Source: Asaia bogorensis
Lineage (GTDB): Bacteria > Pseudomonadota > Alphaproteobacteria > SHVZ01
DNA length: 52,579 bases
Assembly: GCA_945897335.1 (NCBI GenBank)
Contig: CAMDFP010000003.1
Coordinates: 1 to 52,579, forward strand
Direction: 5' to 3'
The translations under genes were made by a program, and so were the position numbers. The notes beneath the pieces were generated by a model that searched no databases, was not told the DNA's origin, and saw nothing but the letters and a program-made list of their open reading frames with translations. Positions 25,277 to 33,551 of this stretch are shown here, one piece after another (within the stretch, counting starts at the first letter, position 1; the number at the start of each line of letters is the position of its first letter).

Positions 25277-26730
25277 TGACCCAGAAGCTCTCCGACGCCG
25301 CCCGCAAGATCGTCGAGGCCTATAAGGCGCCGGGCGTCGCCGTCTCGATCCTCAAGGACGGGAAGCCGATCTACCGCGAGTGCTTCGGCGTCATGTCGAC
25401 CGCATCCAGGCGGCCGCTGACCGACGGCGCCACCTTCGACATCGGCTCGATCTCAAAGACCTTCAACGCCGCCACTGTGGCGCTGCTGGTCGAGAAGGGG
25501 CTGGTCGGCTGGGACACGCCCGTGGTCGAGGCGCTGCCGGGCTTCCAACTCTCCGATCCCACCATCACGCCTCATGTCGTCGTGCGCGACCTCGTCGGCC
25601 AGTCCATCGGCTTCGGCGAGGACAACATCATGAACTACAACTCGCGCTTCACCCGGCCCGAGATAATCAAGCTGATCCCGACCCTGCCGCTGCGCGTGCC
25701 GTTCCGCAGCGAGTGCGCTTATCAGCAATTCGGTCCGATCGTCGCGACCGCGATGGTCGAGCACCTGACCGGCGAGGCGTGGGAAGACTTCGTCGAACGC
25801 GAGGTCGCGGCCAGGCTCGGCCTGAAAGAGACCTTCGCCAGCTACTTCCGCATGCCCGATACGTCGATCGCCTGCGACCCGCATCTCGACTTGGGCGACG
25901 GGACGATGAGCGTCATCCCGCACCGGAATTTCGACGCGTTGTCGGCGACCGGCGGCATGACCGCGAGCCTCCGCGACATGGAGACGTGGTTCTCCGCCTT
26001 CGCCTGCGGCGGCGAGGCCAACGGCCGGCGCCTGCTGAAGGAAGAGACGGTCGAGGAGATGCTGACCCCGCGCATCGCCGTACGCCGGAACGGCCTCCAC
26101 CCGCAGCGCTGGACCAGCCGCTACGAGGCCAACTTCGTCAGTTACGGTCTCGGCTGGTACGCGCATGACTTCGCCGGCCGGCGGGTCAATGAGCATACCG
26201 GTGCCCTCGAGGGCTTCCTGGTGCTGGGCTGCTCGGTTCCCTCCGAGCGGGTCGCCGTTGTCGTCCTCACCAACCAGCACCAGTCGGCTGCTATCAATCC
26301 GCTGCGATACCTGCTGCTAGCCCACGCCTTCGGCATTGAGCAGAAGGACTGGGACGGTCGTTTCCGCACCCTGGCCAAGGACTCGAAGCGCGCTCCTCGG
26401 CTGATCAACGGCGAACCCTATTTCTGGCGGCCGCTCGGCCGAGTCGAGGGGACGAAGCCGAGCCAGGCGCTGGCCGACTATGTCGGCGACTACGTCCATC
26501 CGGGTTACGGCACCGTGCCAGTGCGGATTGAGAAGGACCGCCTCTCCATCGACATCATCGGCAACCCCTGTGACGCCGACCATTGGCACCGCGAGATCTT
26601 CCGGGCGGTTCCGCGCGATCCGGCGATCCGCTCCTACCACCAGGAGATCTTCTTCTCCTTCGAGCCCGATCCGGCCGGGAGGCTGAACCGGCTGGTCATT
26701 CCCACCATCGGCCGCTTCTCGCGGGCCTGA
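25276..26730 (+). CDS. Beta-lactamase-fold serine hydrolase (class C/D-aminopeptidase-like)
   Basis: A 484-residue member of the serine beta-lactamase superfamily. The catalytic SxxK tetrad is S58-I-S-K61. The second motif appears as ECAYQQFG (tyrosine kept, Asn replaced by Gln) and the third as NEHTGALEGF in place of KTG. After residue 360 there is an additional C-terminal lipocalin-like beta domain, as in D-aminopeptidases and EstB-type esterases. No signal peptide is present at ATG 25276, so it is probably cytoplasmic and acts on imported peptides, amides or esters. It overlaps the M19 gene by one base (TGATG). MlrB of the microcystin pathway belongs to the same superfamily, which is why the context is noteworthy, but I claim no orthology. 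Confidence 0.87.
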   Translation: MTQKLSDAARKIVEAYKAPGVAVSILKDGKPIYRECFGVMSTASRRPLTDGATFDIGSISKTFNAATVALLVEKGLVGWDTPVVEALPGFQLSDPTITPHVVVRDLVGQSIGFGEDNIMNYNSRFTRPEIIKLIPTLPLRVPFRSECAYQQFGPIVATAMVEHLTGEAWEDFVEREVAARLGLKETFASYFRMPDTSIACDPHLDLGDGTMSVIPHRNFDALSATGGMTASLRDMETWFSAFACGGEANGRRLLKEETVEEMLTPRIAVRRNGLHPQRWTSRYEANFVSYGLGWYAHDFAGRRVNEHTGALEGFLVLGCSVPSERVAVVVLTNQHQSAAINPLRYLLLAHAFGIEQKDWDGRFRTLAKDSKRAPRLINGEPYFWRPLGRVEGTKPSQALADYVGDYVHPGYGTVPVRIEKDRLSIDIIGNPCDADHWHREIFRAVPRDPAIRSYHQEIFFSFEPDPAGRLNRLVIPTIGRFSRA

Positions 26731-26824
26731 ACAAGAGCGCTGATGAACGCTTAAGGCTACGTGGCATTGTTGGGTGCTGCTAGGCATCCAGCAACCCGAA
26801 GCGCGGCCGACGACCAAGGAGCGC

Positions 26825-27452
26825 ATGGCTGAACGGCGCGCATCGGGCTCGATCTCCTGGAGGACCGTCGCCGCCGCGACGGCTGGCGTCGCCACGACCC
26901 TGGCGCTCATTTACATGCTCGACGCGGCTGTCCAGAAGCGGGCCGACGATCACGCCAGCAACGAGACGTTGCGGAGCGTTGGTACGCGAGGGCGTCAGCA
27001 TGTTGTCCGCTTCAGCGCGGAAGGCCGGGCTCGATCTCGACATCGAGCTGCCGGACGGGTTGCCGAAGCTCGTCGCCGACCCGCGAGCGGTCGTCCAGAT
27101 CCTGGTCAGCCTGATGATGAACGCGGTCAAGTTCACGCCAGCCGGAGGTCGTGTTCGTGTTGCGGCGCGGATCGACGACGCCGGCGTGATGATCGTCTCG
27201 GTTGCCTACAATGGCGTGGGCATAGAACCCGAGGAGGTCGGCCGCTTGCTGCAGCCGTTCGAGCAGGTGGAGGAGACGCTGGTGCGGTCACGCGGCGGCG
27301 CCGGTCCCGGACTCCCCATCGCCTTCGGCCTGATGTGCCTGCATGGTGGTACGCTCGCGATCGAGAGCCGCCCGGGCACGGGGACGACCGTCCTCTGCCG
27401 CTTCCCTGCCTCGCGTGTCCGGCGGTCGTGCGCCCGCCCGGTCGACGGCTGA
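26825..27452 (+). pseudogene. Remnant of a sensor histidine kinase
   Basis: Bases 26825 to about 26970 encode the start of a membrane sensor, MAERRASGS, then one transmembrane helix (VAAATAGVATTLALIYML). From about 26976, in a different frame, the sequence jumps to the C-terminal ATPase domain: LVREGVSML, the N-box MMNAVKFTPAGG, the G1 region and the G2 region, ending at 27452. The sensor body and the phospho-acceptor HisKA domain are missing and the two parts are out of frame. The surviving ATP-binding motifs are also damaged: the G1 aspartate is Tyr (AYNGVGI) and the G2 motif reads GAGPGL with Pro for Leu. I read this as an internal deletion followed by decay. A short product from TTG 26979 could still be made but should not bind ATP normally. 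Confidence 0.75.
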
Positions 27453-27463
27453 CGTCCCCTCAG

Positions 27464-28858
27464 CTACGCATCGCGCGGCGGCGGCGCTTCGCCCATGTCC
27501 CAGAACAGCCCGGTCATGATCGCCAGGCCCTCGCGCAGCAGCGGCTCCAGCACATGCTCGTTCGGCGCATGCTGGGAACAGGCGGCGTAGGAATGCGGGA
27601 CCCAGATCGTCGGCATGCCCAGCGTGTCCGAGAAGCAGTCGTTGGGAAGCGACCCGCCCAGATTGGGCAGAACCGCAGGCTTGATCCCGGTCGTCGCTTC
27701 CAGTGAGGCCGCCGCCCAGCGCGCCGCCGGATGATCCGGATCGACCCGGGTCGCATGCATGATGACCTCCTTCGACGCCTTGACCTCGACCATCGGGAAG
27801 CCGTGGGCGTCGAGGTGACGGCGGATCGCCGGCAGGAAGGTCTTCGGATCGCGGTCGACGGTGAAGCGGATCTGGCAATGAGCGCTGGCTGTCGGCGGCA
27901 CCGCATTGACCGGCTTCAGCGGATTGCCGGTCGAGAAGGCCAGTACCTCGAAGGTGTTCCAGGCGAAGACCTTCTCGGCCGCGGTCAGGCCGGGCTCGCC
28001 CCACCACGGATCGATCGTCGGCGCGTCCTCGCCGCCAGAGACTTCGCAATCGGCGAGCGCGTGCCGGATCGAGTTGGGGATCGATTGCGGAACGATGTCC
28101 CTGAGCAGGACCCGGCCCCTGGCGTCGATCAGCGAGGTGATCGCATGCGCCAGGATGACGCCCGGATTGGCGAGCAGCCCGCCCCAGTTGCCGGAGTGGT
28201 GGCCGCCCTTCCGGAGATTGACCGTGAGGTCGAAGTTGAGGGCGCCGCGTGTCCCCATGAAGATCGTGGGCTGCTGGGGTGAGAGCCTGGGTCCGTCCGA
28301 TCCGATCAGGATGTCGGCCGTGAGCTCGTCCCGAGCCAAGGCGCAGAACTCTGCCAGGCCGGGTGATCCAATCTCCTCACTGGTCTCGATCAGGATGCGG
28401 GAGTTGAAGCCGAGCCTGCCGCGCTCGGCCAGAACGAAGCCGAGGGCGGCCAAGTTGATCGAGTGCTGGGCCTTGTTGTCCGCGCTGCCGCGCCCGTACC
28501 AGCGCTCGCCAACCTTCTGCAGCATCCAGGGATCGCGGTTTTCCGCCCAGCTTCCTTCCTGGCCTCGAACGACGTCGCCATGACCGTAGGTGAGCACCGT
28601 CGGTAGATCCGTGCCCTCCCGCCGCTCGGCGGTCAGGAACGGCCCTCCGGGGGCGACGGGGTTCTCGTGGACCTTGGTCGTGTAGCCGAGCGCCGTCAGC
28701 TTCGGGCCGATCTCGTCCTTCAGATATCCGTAGAGGTGAGGGCGGCTCTCCGGCACCTGGCTTTCGGTGTGGAAGGCGACGCGCCGCTTCAGGTCGACGA
28801 AAAAGCTGCCATCGTCGAAATGGCGATGAGCGCGGGCGATGGCGGCGGCGCGAGACAT
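27464..28858 (-). CDS. M20-family metallopeptidase (dipeptidase/deacylase)
   Basis: A 464-residue zinc-dependent M20 peptidase. Metal and catalytic residues are visible in order: YGHGDVVRG (His, catalytic Asp), GRGSADNKAQH (bridging Asp), IETSEEIGSPG (catalytic Glu pair), LIGSDGPR (Asp), and the C-terminal histidine in APNEHVLEPL. The dimerisation lid between has GGHHSGNWGG. The length and LxxETSEEIGS pattern fit the ArgE/DapE/CPG2 branch that acts on dipeptides or N-acyl amino acids. ATG 28858 is used; the frame is open far upstream through the LysR gene but that is not coding. It follows the LysR gene by 17 bases, so the regulator and peptidase are probably cotranscribed. Confidence 0.9.
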   Translation of the reverse strand: MSRAAAIARAHRHFDDGSFFVDLKRRVAFHTESQVPESRPHLYGYLKDEIGPKLTALGYTTKVHENPVAPGGPFLTAERREGTDLPTVLTYGHGDVVRGQEGSWAENRDPWMLQKVGERWYGRGSADNKAQHSINLAALGFVLAERGRLGFNSRILIETSEEIGSPGLAEFCALARDELTADILIGSDGPRLSPQQPTIFMGTRGALNFDLTVNLRKGGHHSGNWGGLLANPGVILAHAITSLIDARGRVLLRDIVPQSIPNSIRHALADCEVSGGEDAPTIDPWWGEPGLTAAEKVFAWNTFEVLAFSTGNPLKPVNAVPPTASAHCQIRFTVDRDPKTFLPAIRRHLDAHGFPMVEVKASKEVIMHATRVDPDHPAARWAAASLEATTGIKPAVLPNLGGSLPNDCFSDTLGMPTIWVPHSYAACSQHAPNEHVLEPLLREGLAIMTGLFWDMGEAPPPRDA

Positions 28859-28875
28859 GGGACTCTCCGAGGGGA

Positions 28876-29769
28876 CTATTCGCGGGTCAGCAGCCAGCCG
28901 GCGACGAGGGCGACCTCGCGCGACGGGTCGGCGACTTCCGGGACGACGAGGTGGTGGGCGAGACGAGCCGGCCAGCGGCGGCCGAACAGGTCGATCAGGG
29001 TGCCGGAGGCGACGAGCGCATCGGCGACCGGCGCCGTCGCGAGCGCGATTCCGGCGCCGGCCGCGGCGGCGTGCAGAGCCACCACGAGGCTGTCGCATTG
29101 GATGCCCTCTGACGGATCCATCCCGGTGATGCCGGCAAGCCGGAGATAGGTGCCCCAGCCCTCGCGCTCGCCGATGGCGTGAACGAGCTGATGGCCGGGA
29201 AGGTCGGCCGGCATCCTGAGCGGGGGTGCCCCGGCGAGATAGGCAGGGCTCGCCACCGGGAAGAACGCCTCGTCGAACAGCCGGTGCGCCTTGACCCCGG
29301 GCCAGGTGCCGGCCCCGTATCGGATCTCGATGTCGACTCCGTCCTGGCCGAAGTCGATCGGGGCGTAGAGCGTGGTGACGCGGACGGTGACCTTCGGATG
29401 CTCGGCGCGGAACCGGGCCAGCATCGGCGCCAGCCAGAGGGCGGCGAGCGTGGCGGTTGCCCGCAACGTCACCGGGCGCCCTTCGGGACGGCCGAAGATC
29501 TCGGTGGTGCCGAGGTCGATGCGCTCGATCCCGTCCTGGACGATCGGCAGGTAGGCGATGCCGGCATCGGTGAGGGCGAGCGCGCGGGGCAGACGCTTGA
29601 ACAGCTGGGCGCCCAGCCAGTCCTCGAGCTGGCGCACCTGCTGGCTGACCGCGGCCTGGGTCACGCCGAGCTCCTCGCCGGCCTCGGTGAACGAGAGATG
29701 GCGGGCGGCGGCCTCGAAGGCGCGAAGCCAGTTCAGCGGCGGAAGGCGTCGGCGGCGTGGGCTCTGCAT
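28876..29769 (-). CDS. LysR-family transcriptional regulator (GcvA-like)
   Basis: A 297-residue regulator. The N-terminal winged helix-turn-helix (residues about 10-70) has the typical PPLNWLRAFEAAARHLSFT, GVTQAAVSQQVRQLE and LFKRLPRALALTDAG blocks, close to GcvA, the glycine-cleavage activator. The C-terminal half is a periplasmic-binding-like effector domain. It lies upstream of the M20 peptidase gene and diverges from the Rieske/flavoprotein operon, which is the classical arrangement for a LysR protein that controls the divergent genes. A 13-base inverted repeat (29780-29792) lies between. Since GcvA-type proteins sense glycine or related amines, control of the demethylation operon is plausible. 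Confidence 0.9.
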   Translation of the reverse strand: MQSPRRRRLPPLNWLRAFEAAARHLSFTEAGEELGVTQAAVSQQVRQLEDWLGAQLFKRLPRALALTDAGIAYLPIVQDGIERIDLGTTEIFGRPEGRPVTLRATATLAALWLAPMLARFRAEHPKVTVRVTTLYAPIDFGQDGVDIEIRYGAGTWPGVKAHRLFDEAFFPVASPAYLAGAPPLRMPADLPGHQLVHAIGEREGWGTYLRLAGITGMDPSEGIQCDSLVVALHAAAAGAGIALATAPVADALVASGTLIDLFGRRWPARLAHHLVVPEVADPSREVALVAGWLLTRE

Positions 29770-29779
29770 AAGCGGCGAA

Positions 29780-29792
29780 GGGTCTCAGACCC
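29780..29792. promoter_or_regulatory. Inverted repeat in the LysR/Rieske divergent region
   Basis: GGGTCT-C-AGACCC is a perfect 13-base inverted repeat located 11 bases upstream of the LysR start and 89 bases upstream of the Rieske gene start. Its position suits autoregulation by the LysR protein, but it does not show a clear T-N11-A core, so this is a candidate only. Confidence 0.35.
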
Positions 29793-29880
29793 AGGATTGC
29801 TTTCGTGTCGGGGGAGGGGCCGAGGGATAGATTCTCAGCCGCGGCGGCCAAGTACAAGGGCCGGCGCGAAGGAGGAGGTC

Positions 29881-31125
29881 ATGGACACCCTGCTCGCTCC
29901 GACCGAGACGGCCCGGAGAGACTACGTACGGGCGATGGCCGCCCAGCACCGGGCCGGCGGCCCTCTGCAGCGAGAGTTCTACACATCGCCCGACATCTTC
30001 CAGGAGGACATGCGGCGGATCTGGGGCCGCTACTGGCTCTATGCCGGCCATACCTGCCAGATCCCGCGTACCGGCGACTGGCTGACCTACGATGTCGGCT
30101 CGGACTCGGTGATCGTCGTCCGCGGCGAGAAGGGCGAAATCCGCGCCTTCCACAACACCTGCCGCCATCGTGGCAGCCGCGTCTGCCCGGCCGAAACCGG
30201 CAACAGCCGCCGGCTGGTCTGCCCCTATCACGCCTGGACCTACGGCCTCGACGGCCAGCTGATGATGGATACCAAGGCCGACTTCGGCATCGATCGCAGC
30301 GAGCTGTCGCTGCATCCGGTCAAGGTGCGCGCCGTCGCCGGCCTCATCTTCATCTCGCTCTCCGACAATCCTGTCGATTTCGAGGACGGCTTCGAAACCA
30401 TCGCGCGCAAGCTGGCGCCGCACGGGCTCGAGCGCGCCAAGGTCGCGCACCAGATCGACTATGTGGTGAAGGCCAACTGGAAGCTGGTCTTCGAGAACAA
30501 CCGCGAATGCTATCACTGCCCGCCGAACCACCGGGAATACAACACGGCGACCTACGACGTTCACCGTGACAACGGCAATTTCGATCCGAAGCTCAAGGCG
30601 GAGATGGAGCAGATCGTCACCGAGGCCAATGCGCGCTTCCGCTCGCTCGGCCTCGACGAGGGCGACGCCCAGTCGACGATGACCGGTGGCCATTGGCGCT
30701 GCCATCGCACGCCGCTGATGAAAGGATTCACCACCCAGAGCCTGGGCGGAAGACCAGTTGCGCCGCTGATGGGCGACTTCAAGGAGCGCAACGCCGGCAC
30801 GCTCCGCATGACCACCTTCCCGAATTTCTGGCAGCACGCCAATGACGACTACGCCTGTGCCAGCCGGCTGACCGCCATCGGCCCGGCCGAGACCCATGTG
30901 CGCGTCCTCTGGTTCGTCGACCGAGAGGCGATCGAAGGGCGCGACTACACGCTGGACCGCCTGCTGCCGGTCTGGAAGCTGACCTCCGAGCAGGACTGGG
31001 ACATCTGCCAGTGGAACCAGCAGGGCGTGTCGTCGTCCCGCTACATCCCCGGCCGCTACTCGCTGACGCGTGAGCAGAACGTCGCCCACTTCGTCGATTG
31101 GTACCTGAAAGAGGTGGCGAAGTGA
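29881..31125 (+). CDS. Rieske non-haem iron oxygenase, alpha subunit (GbcA-like)
   Basis: A 414-residue oxygenase. The Rieske 2Fe-2S ligands are Cys94-x-His96 and Cys114-x2-His117 (CRHRGSRVC and CPYHAW). The mononuclear iron histidines are about 212 and 217 in NNRECYHCPPNH. ATG 29881 directly follows GAAGGAGGAGGTC; the upstream extension of the frame overlaps the LysR gene and is not coding. Relatives with this ECYHCxxNH pattern include glycine betaine (GbcA), stachydrine and carnitine oxygenases. The coupled downstream flavoprotein of the dimethylglycine/sarcosine dehydrogenase type favours N-demethylation of a quaternary or tertiary amine. No ferredoxin reductase gene (GbcB-like) is adjacent, so the electron donor must come from elsewhere. 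Confidence 0.9.
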   Translation: MDTLLAPTETARRDYVRAMAAQHRAGGPLQREFYTSPDIFQEDMRRIWGRYWLYAGHTCQIPRTGDWLTYDVGSDSVIVVRGEKGEIRAFHNTCRHRGSRVCPAETGNSRRLVCPYHAWTYGLDGQLMMDTKADFGIDRSELSLHPVKVRAVAGLIFISLSDNPVDFEDGFETIARKLAPHGLERAKVAHQIDYVVKANWKLVFENNRECYHCPPNHREYNTATYDVHRDNGNFDPKLKAEMEQIVTEANARFRSLGLDEGDAQSTMTGGHWRCHRTPLMKGFTTQSLGGRPVAPLMGDFKERNAGTLRMTTFPNFWQHANDDYACASRLTAIGPAETHVRVLWFVDREAIEGRDYTLDRLLPVWKLTSEQDWDICQWNQQGVSSSRYIPGRYSLTREQNVAHFVDWYLKEVAK

Positions 31126-33551
31126 CGTCAGTGAACCTGCCGAGCCGCGCTCGTGTCGTCGTCATCGGCGGGGGCGCCGTCGGCTGCTCGATCGCCTATC
31201 ACCTGGTGAAGGAGGGCGAGACCGACGTCCTTCTCCTGGAGAAGAGCGGGCTCACGCATGGCGCCACCTGGCATGCCGCTGGCCTGGTCGGCCAGCTTCG
31301 CTCCAAGCGCAACCTGACGCGCCTGATGCAGGACTCGGTTGCGCTCTACGGGCGGCTTTCCGCCGAGACCGGCCAGGAGACCGAGTGGAAGGCCGCGGGC
31401 AGCCTGCGGCTGGCGTCGTCCGAGGCGCGGTGGAGCGAGCTCAAGCGTTCGGTCTCGAGCGCCCGCAGCTTCGGCTTCGAAATCCACACAGTCGGGCCGG
31501 CCGAGGCCCAGAAGATGTTCCCGCTGATCACCCTCGACGGTGTGGTCGGCGCAGTCTTCGTGCCGACCGACGGCTATGTCGATCCGACCGGCCTCACCAT
31601 GGCGATGGCCAAGGGCGCGCGTGCCGGCGGGGCGAAACTGGTCGAGGGCGTGCTGGTTACCGGCATCGAGACCAAGGGACGGCGCGCGACCCGCGTCCTC
31701 ACCGATCACGGCGCGGTCGAGTGCGAGATCCTGGTGAACGCTGCCGGCATGTGGGCCGATCGCATCGGCGCCATGGCCGGGGTCAAGGTGCCCGCGGTCG
31801 CGGTCGAGCACCAGTACATGGTGACCGAGAAGTCAGACCAGATCCCGAAGGGCTTGCCGACGCTGCGCGACCCGGACAAGGCCTTCTACCTGAAGCCCGA
31901 CGTTGCGGCACTGGTGATCGGCGGCTGGGAGCCGAATACGGTGCCTTTCGGCCGCGGCGGCGCGCCTTTCGACTTCGGCCGCGAGCTGCTGCCGCCGAAC
32001 TTCGACCGCTTCGAGCAGATCGCGCTGCCGGCAGCCGAACGCCTGCCGATCCTGAATTCGCTTGGCATCCGGACCCTGATCAACGGCGCGATCCCGATCT
32101 CGCCCGATGGCGAGCCGATCCTTGGCCTGGCGCCCGAGCTCGACAACATGTTCGTCGCCTGCGGCTTCACCTCGGGCATCGCCGCGTCGGGCGGCGCCGG
32201 GCGTGCCGTCGCGCAATGGATCGTCCATGGCGAGCCCGAGCGCGATCTCTGGGCCTTCGACATTCGCCGCTTCGGCCTGCACCACATGAGCGGCCGCTAT
32301 CGCTACGAGCGCGCCGTCGAGAGCTATCACCGCTACTACCTGATCCACTGGCCGGTCGAGGAGCTGTCGACCGGGCGAGGGGGGCGGCGGAGCCCGCTCT
32401 ACTCGCTGCTGAAAGCCAAGGGCGCGGTGTTCGGTTCGCGCTTCGGCTGGGAACGGCCGAACTGGTTTGCGATCGGCGGTGCCAAGCCGGTCGATGTGCC
32501 GTCCTTCGAAGGACGGCCATCCTGGTTCGAGGCGGTGGCGGCCGAGCACAAGGCGACGCGCGAGCGTGTCACCCTGTTCGACCAGTCCTCCTTCTCCAAG
32601 TTCGAGATCGACGGCCCCGGGGCCTTCAAGGCGCTGCAGCGCATCGCCGCCAATGACCTGGACAAGCCGGCGGGGACGGCGATCTACACCCAGCTCTGCA
32701 ACACCCGCGGCGGCATCGAGGCCGACCTCACCTTCATGCGGCTCGACGAGAACCGCTTCTACGTCGTCACCGGCTCCGGCTTCGGCATCCGCGACGGCGG
32801 CTGGATCCAGCGCCATCTGCCGGCGGATGGCTCCGTCGCCTTCCGCGACGTGACCTCGGCCCGCGCCGTCATCAACATCTGCGGCCCGCGGTCGCGCGAG
32901 GTGCTGGCGAAGGTGGCCGAGGGCGAGGTCTCGAACGTCGCCTTCCCCTATCTCGGCGCCCGCGAGCTCCGCATCGGCTATGCGCCGGTGCTGGCCGTCC
33001 GCATCACCTATGTCGGCGAGCTCGGCTGGGAGCTGCATATGCCCGTCGAGTACGCGGCTCATGTCTACGAGGCGCTCAGCGAGGCGGGGGCCGAGTTCGG
33101 AATCGCGGATGCCGGTTACCGCACCATCGAGGCGCTGCGGCTGGAGAAGCGCTATCTCTACTGGGGTGCCGACATCACGCCCGACTACACGCCCTACGAG
33201 GCCGGGCTCGGTTTCGCGGTTGCGATGAATAAGGGAGACTTCATTGGCCGCGATGCGCTGGTCCGGGCCAAGACCGAGGGGCCGAAGCGGCGGCTGGTGA
33301 CGCTTCTCCTGGACGAGCCGGTTTCGGTCTATGGCGGCGAAGCGATCTTTTCGGGCGATGGCCGCGTGCTCGGCGTCACTTCCAGTGGCGGCTACGGCCA
33401 TACCGTCGGCAAGAGCATCGTCTACGGCTATGTCGCGGCCGAAGATGCCAAGAGCGATCGTTACGAGGTCGAGGCCTTCATGCGGCGGGTGGGGGCAACC
33501 CGGTCCGACAAGGCGCCCTACGATCCGGAGCGGAAGAAGCTGCTGGCCTAG
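31122..33551 (+). CDS. Dimethylglycine/sarcosine dehydrogenase-like FAD oxidoreductase with GcvT domain
   Basis: An 809-residue two-part flavoprotein. Residues about 10-380 form a DAO-type FAD domain starting with VVVIGGGAVGCSIAYHL; the motif HGATWHAAGLVG holds His51, equivalent to the histidine that binds FAD covalently in dimethylglycine and sarcosine dehydrogenases. The C-terminal half, about 430-800, is a GcvT-like tetrahydrofolate-binding domain that captures the released one-carbon unit. The GTG start at 31122 overlaps the Rieske stop (GTGA), coupling the two genes; GTG 31131 is an alternative. In sequence with the Rieske enzyme it would remove methyl groups stepwise from an amine such as dimethylglycine. 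The 3' end overlaps the convergent antiporter gene by four bases. Confidence 0.9.
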   Translation: MTSVNLPSRARVVVIGGGAVGCSIAYHLVKEGETDVLLLEKSGLTHGATWHAAGLVGQLRSKRNLTRLMQDSVALYGRLSAETGQETEWKAAGSLRLASSEARWSELKRSVSSARSFGFEIHTVGPAEAQKMFPLITLDGVVGAVFVPTDGYVDPTGLTMAMAKGARAGGAKLVEGVLVTGIETKGRRATRVLTDHGAVECEILVNAAGMWADRIGAMAGVKVPAVAVEHQYMVTEKSDQIPKGLPTLRDPDKAFYLKPDVAALVIGGWEPNTVPFGRGGAPFDFGRELLPPNFDRFEQIALPAAERLPILNSLGIRTLINGAIPISPDGEPILGLAPELDNMFVACGFTSGIAASGGAGRAVAQWIVHGEPERDLWAFDIRRFGLHHMSGRYRYERAVESYHRYYLIHWPVEELSTGRGGRRSPLYSLLKAKGAVFGSRFGWERPNWFAIGGAKPVDVPSFEGRPSWFEAVAAEHKATRERVTLFDQSSFSKFEIDGPGAFKALQRIAANDLDKPAGTAIYTQLCNTRGGIEADLTFMRLDENRFYVVTGSGFGIRDGGWIQRHLPADGSVAFRDVTSARAVINICGPRSREVLAKVAEGEVSNVAFPYLGARELRIGYAPVLAVRITYVGELGWELHMPVEYAAHVYEALSEAGAEFGIADAGYRTIEALRLEKRYLYWGADITPDYTPYEAGLGFAVAMNKGDFIGRDALVRAKTEGPKRRLVTLLLDEPVSVYGGEAIFSGDGRVLGVTSSGGYGHTVGKSIVYGYVAAEDAKSDRYEVEAFMRRVGATRSDKAPYDPERKKLLA

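Noticed and set aside
27464-29857. A fused LysR-M20 protein, because one frame is open through both genes
   Set aside because: The LysR protein is encoded in another frame of the same strand with its own stop, and M20 homology begins at ATG 28858.
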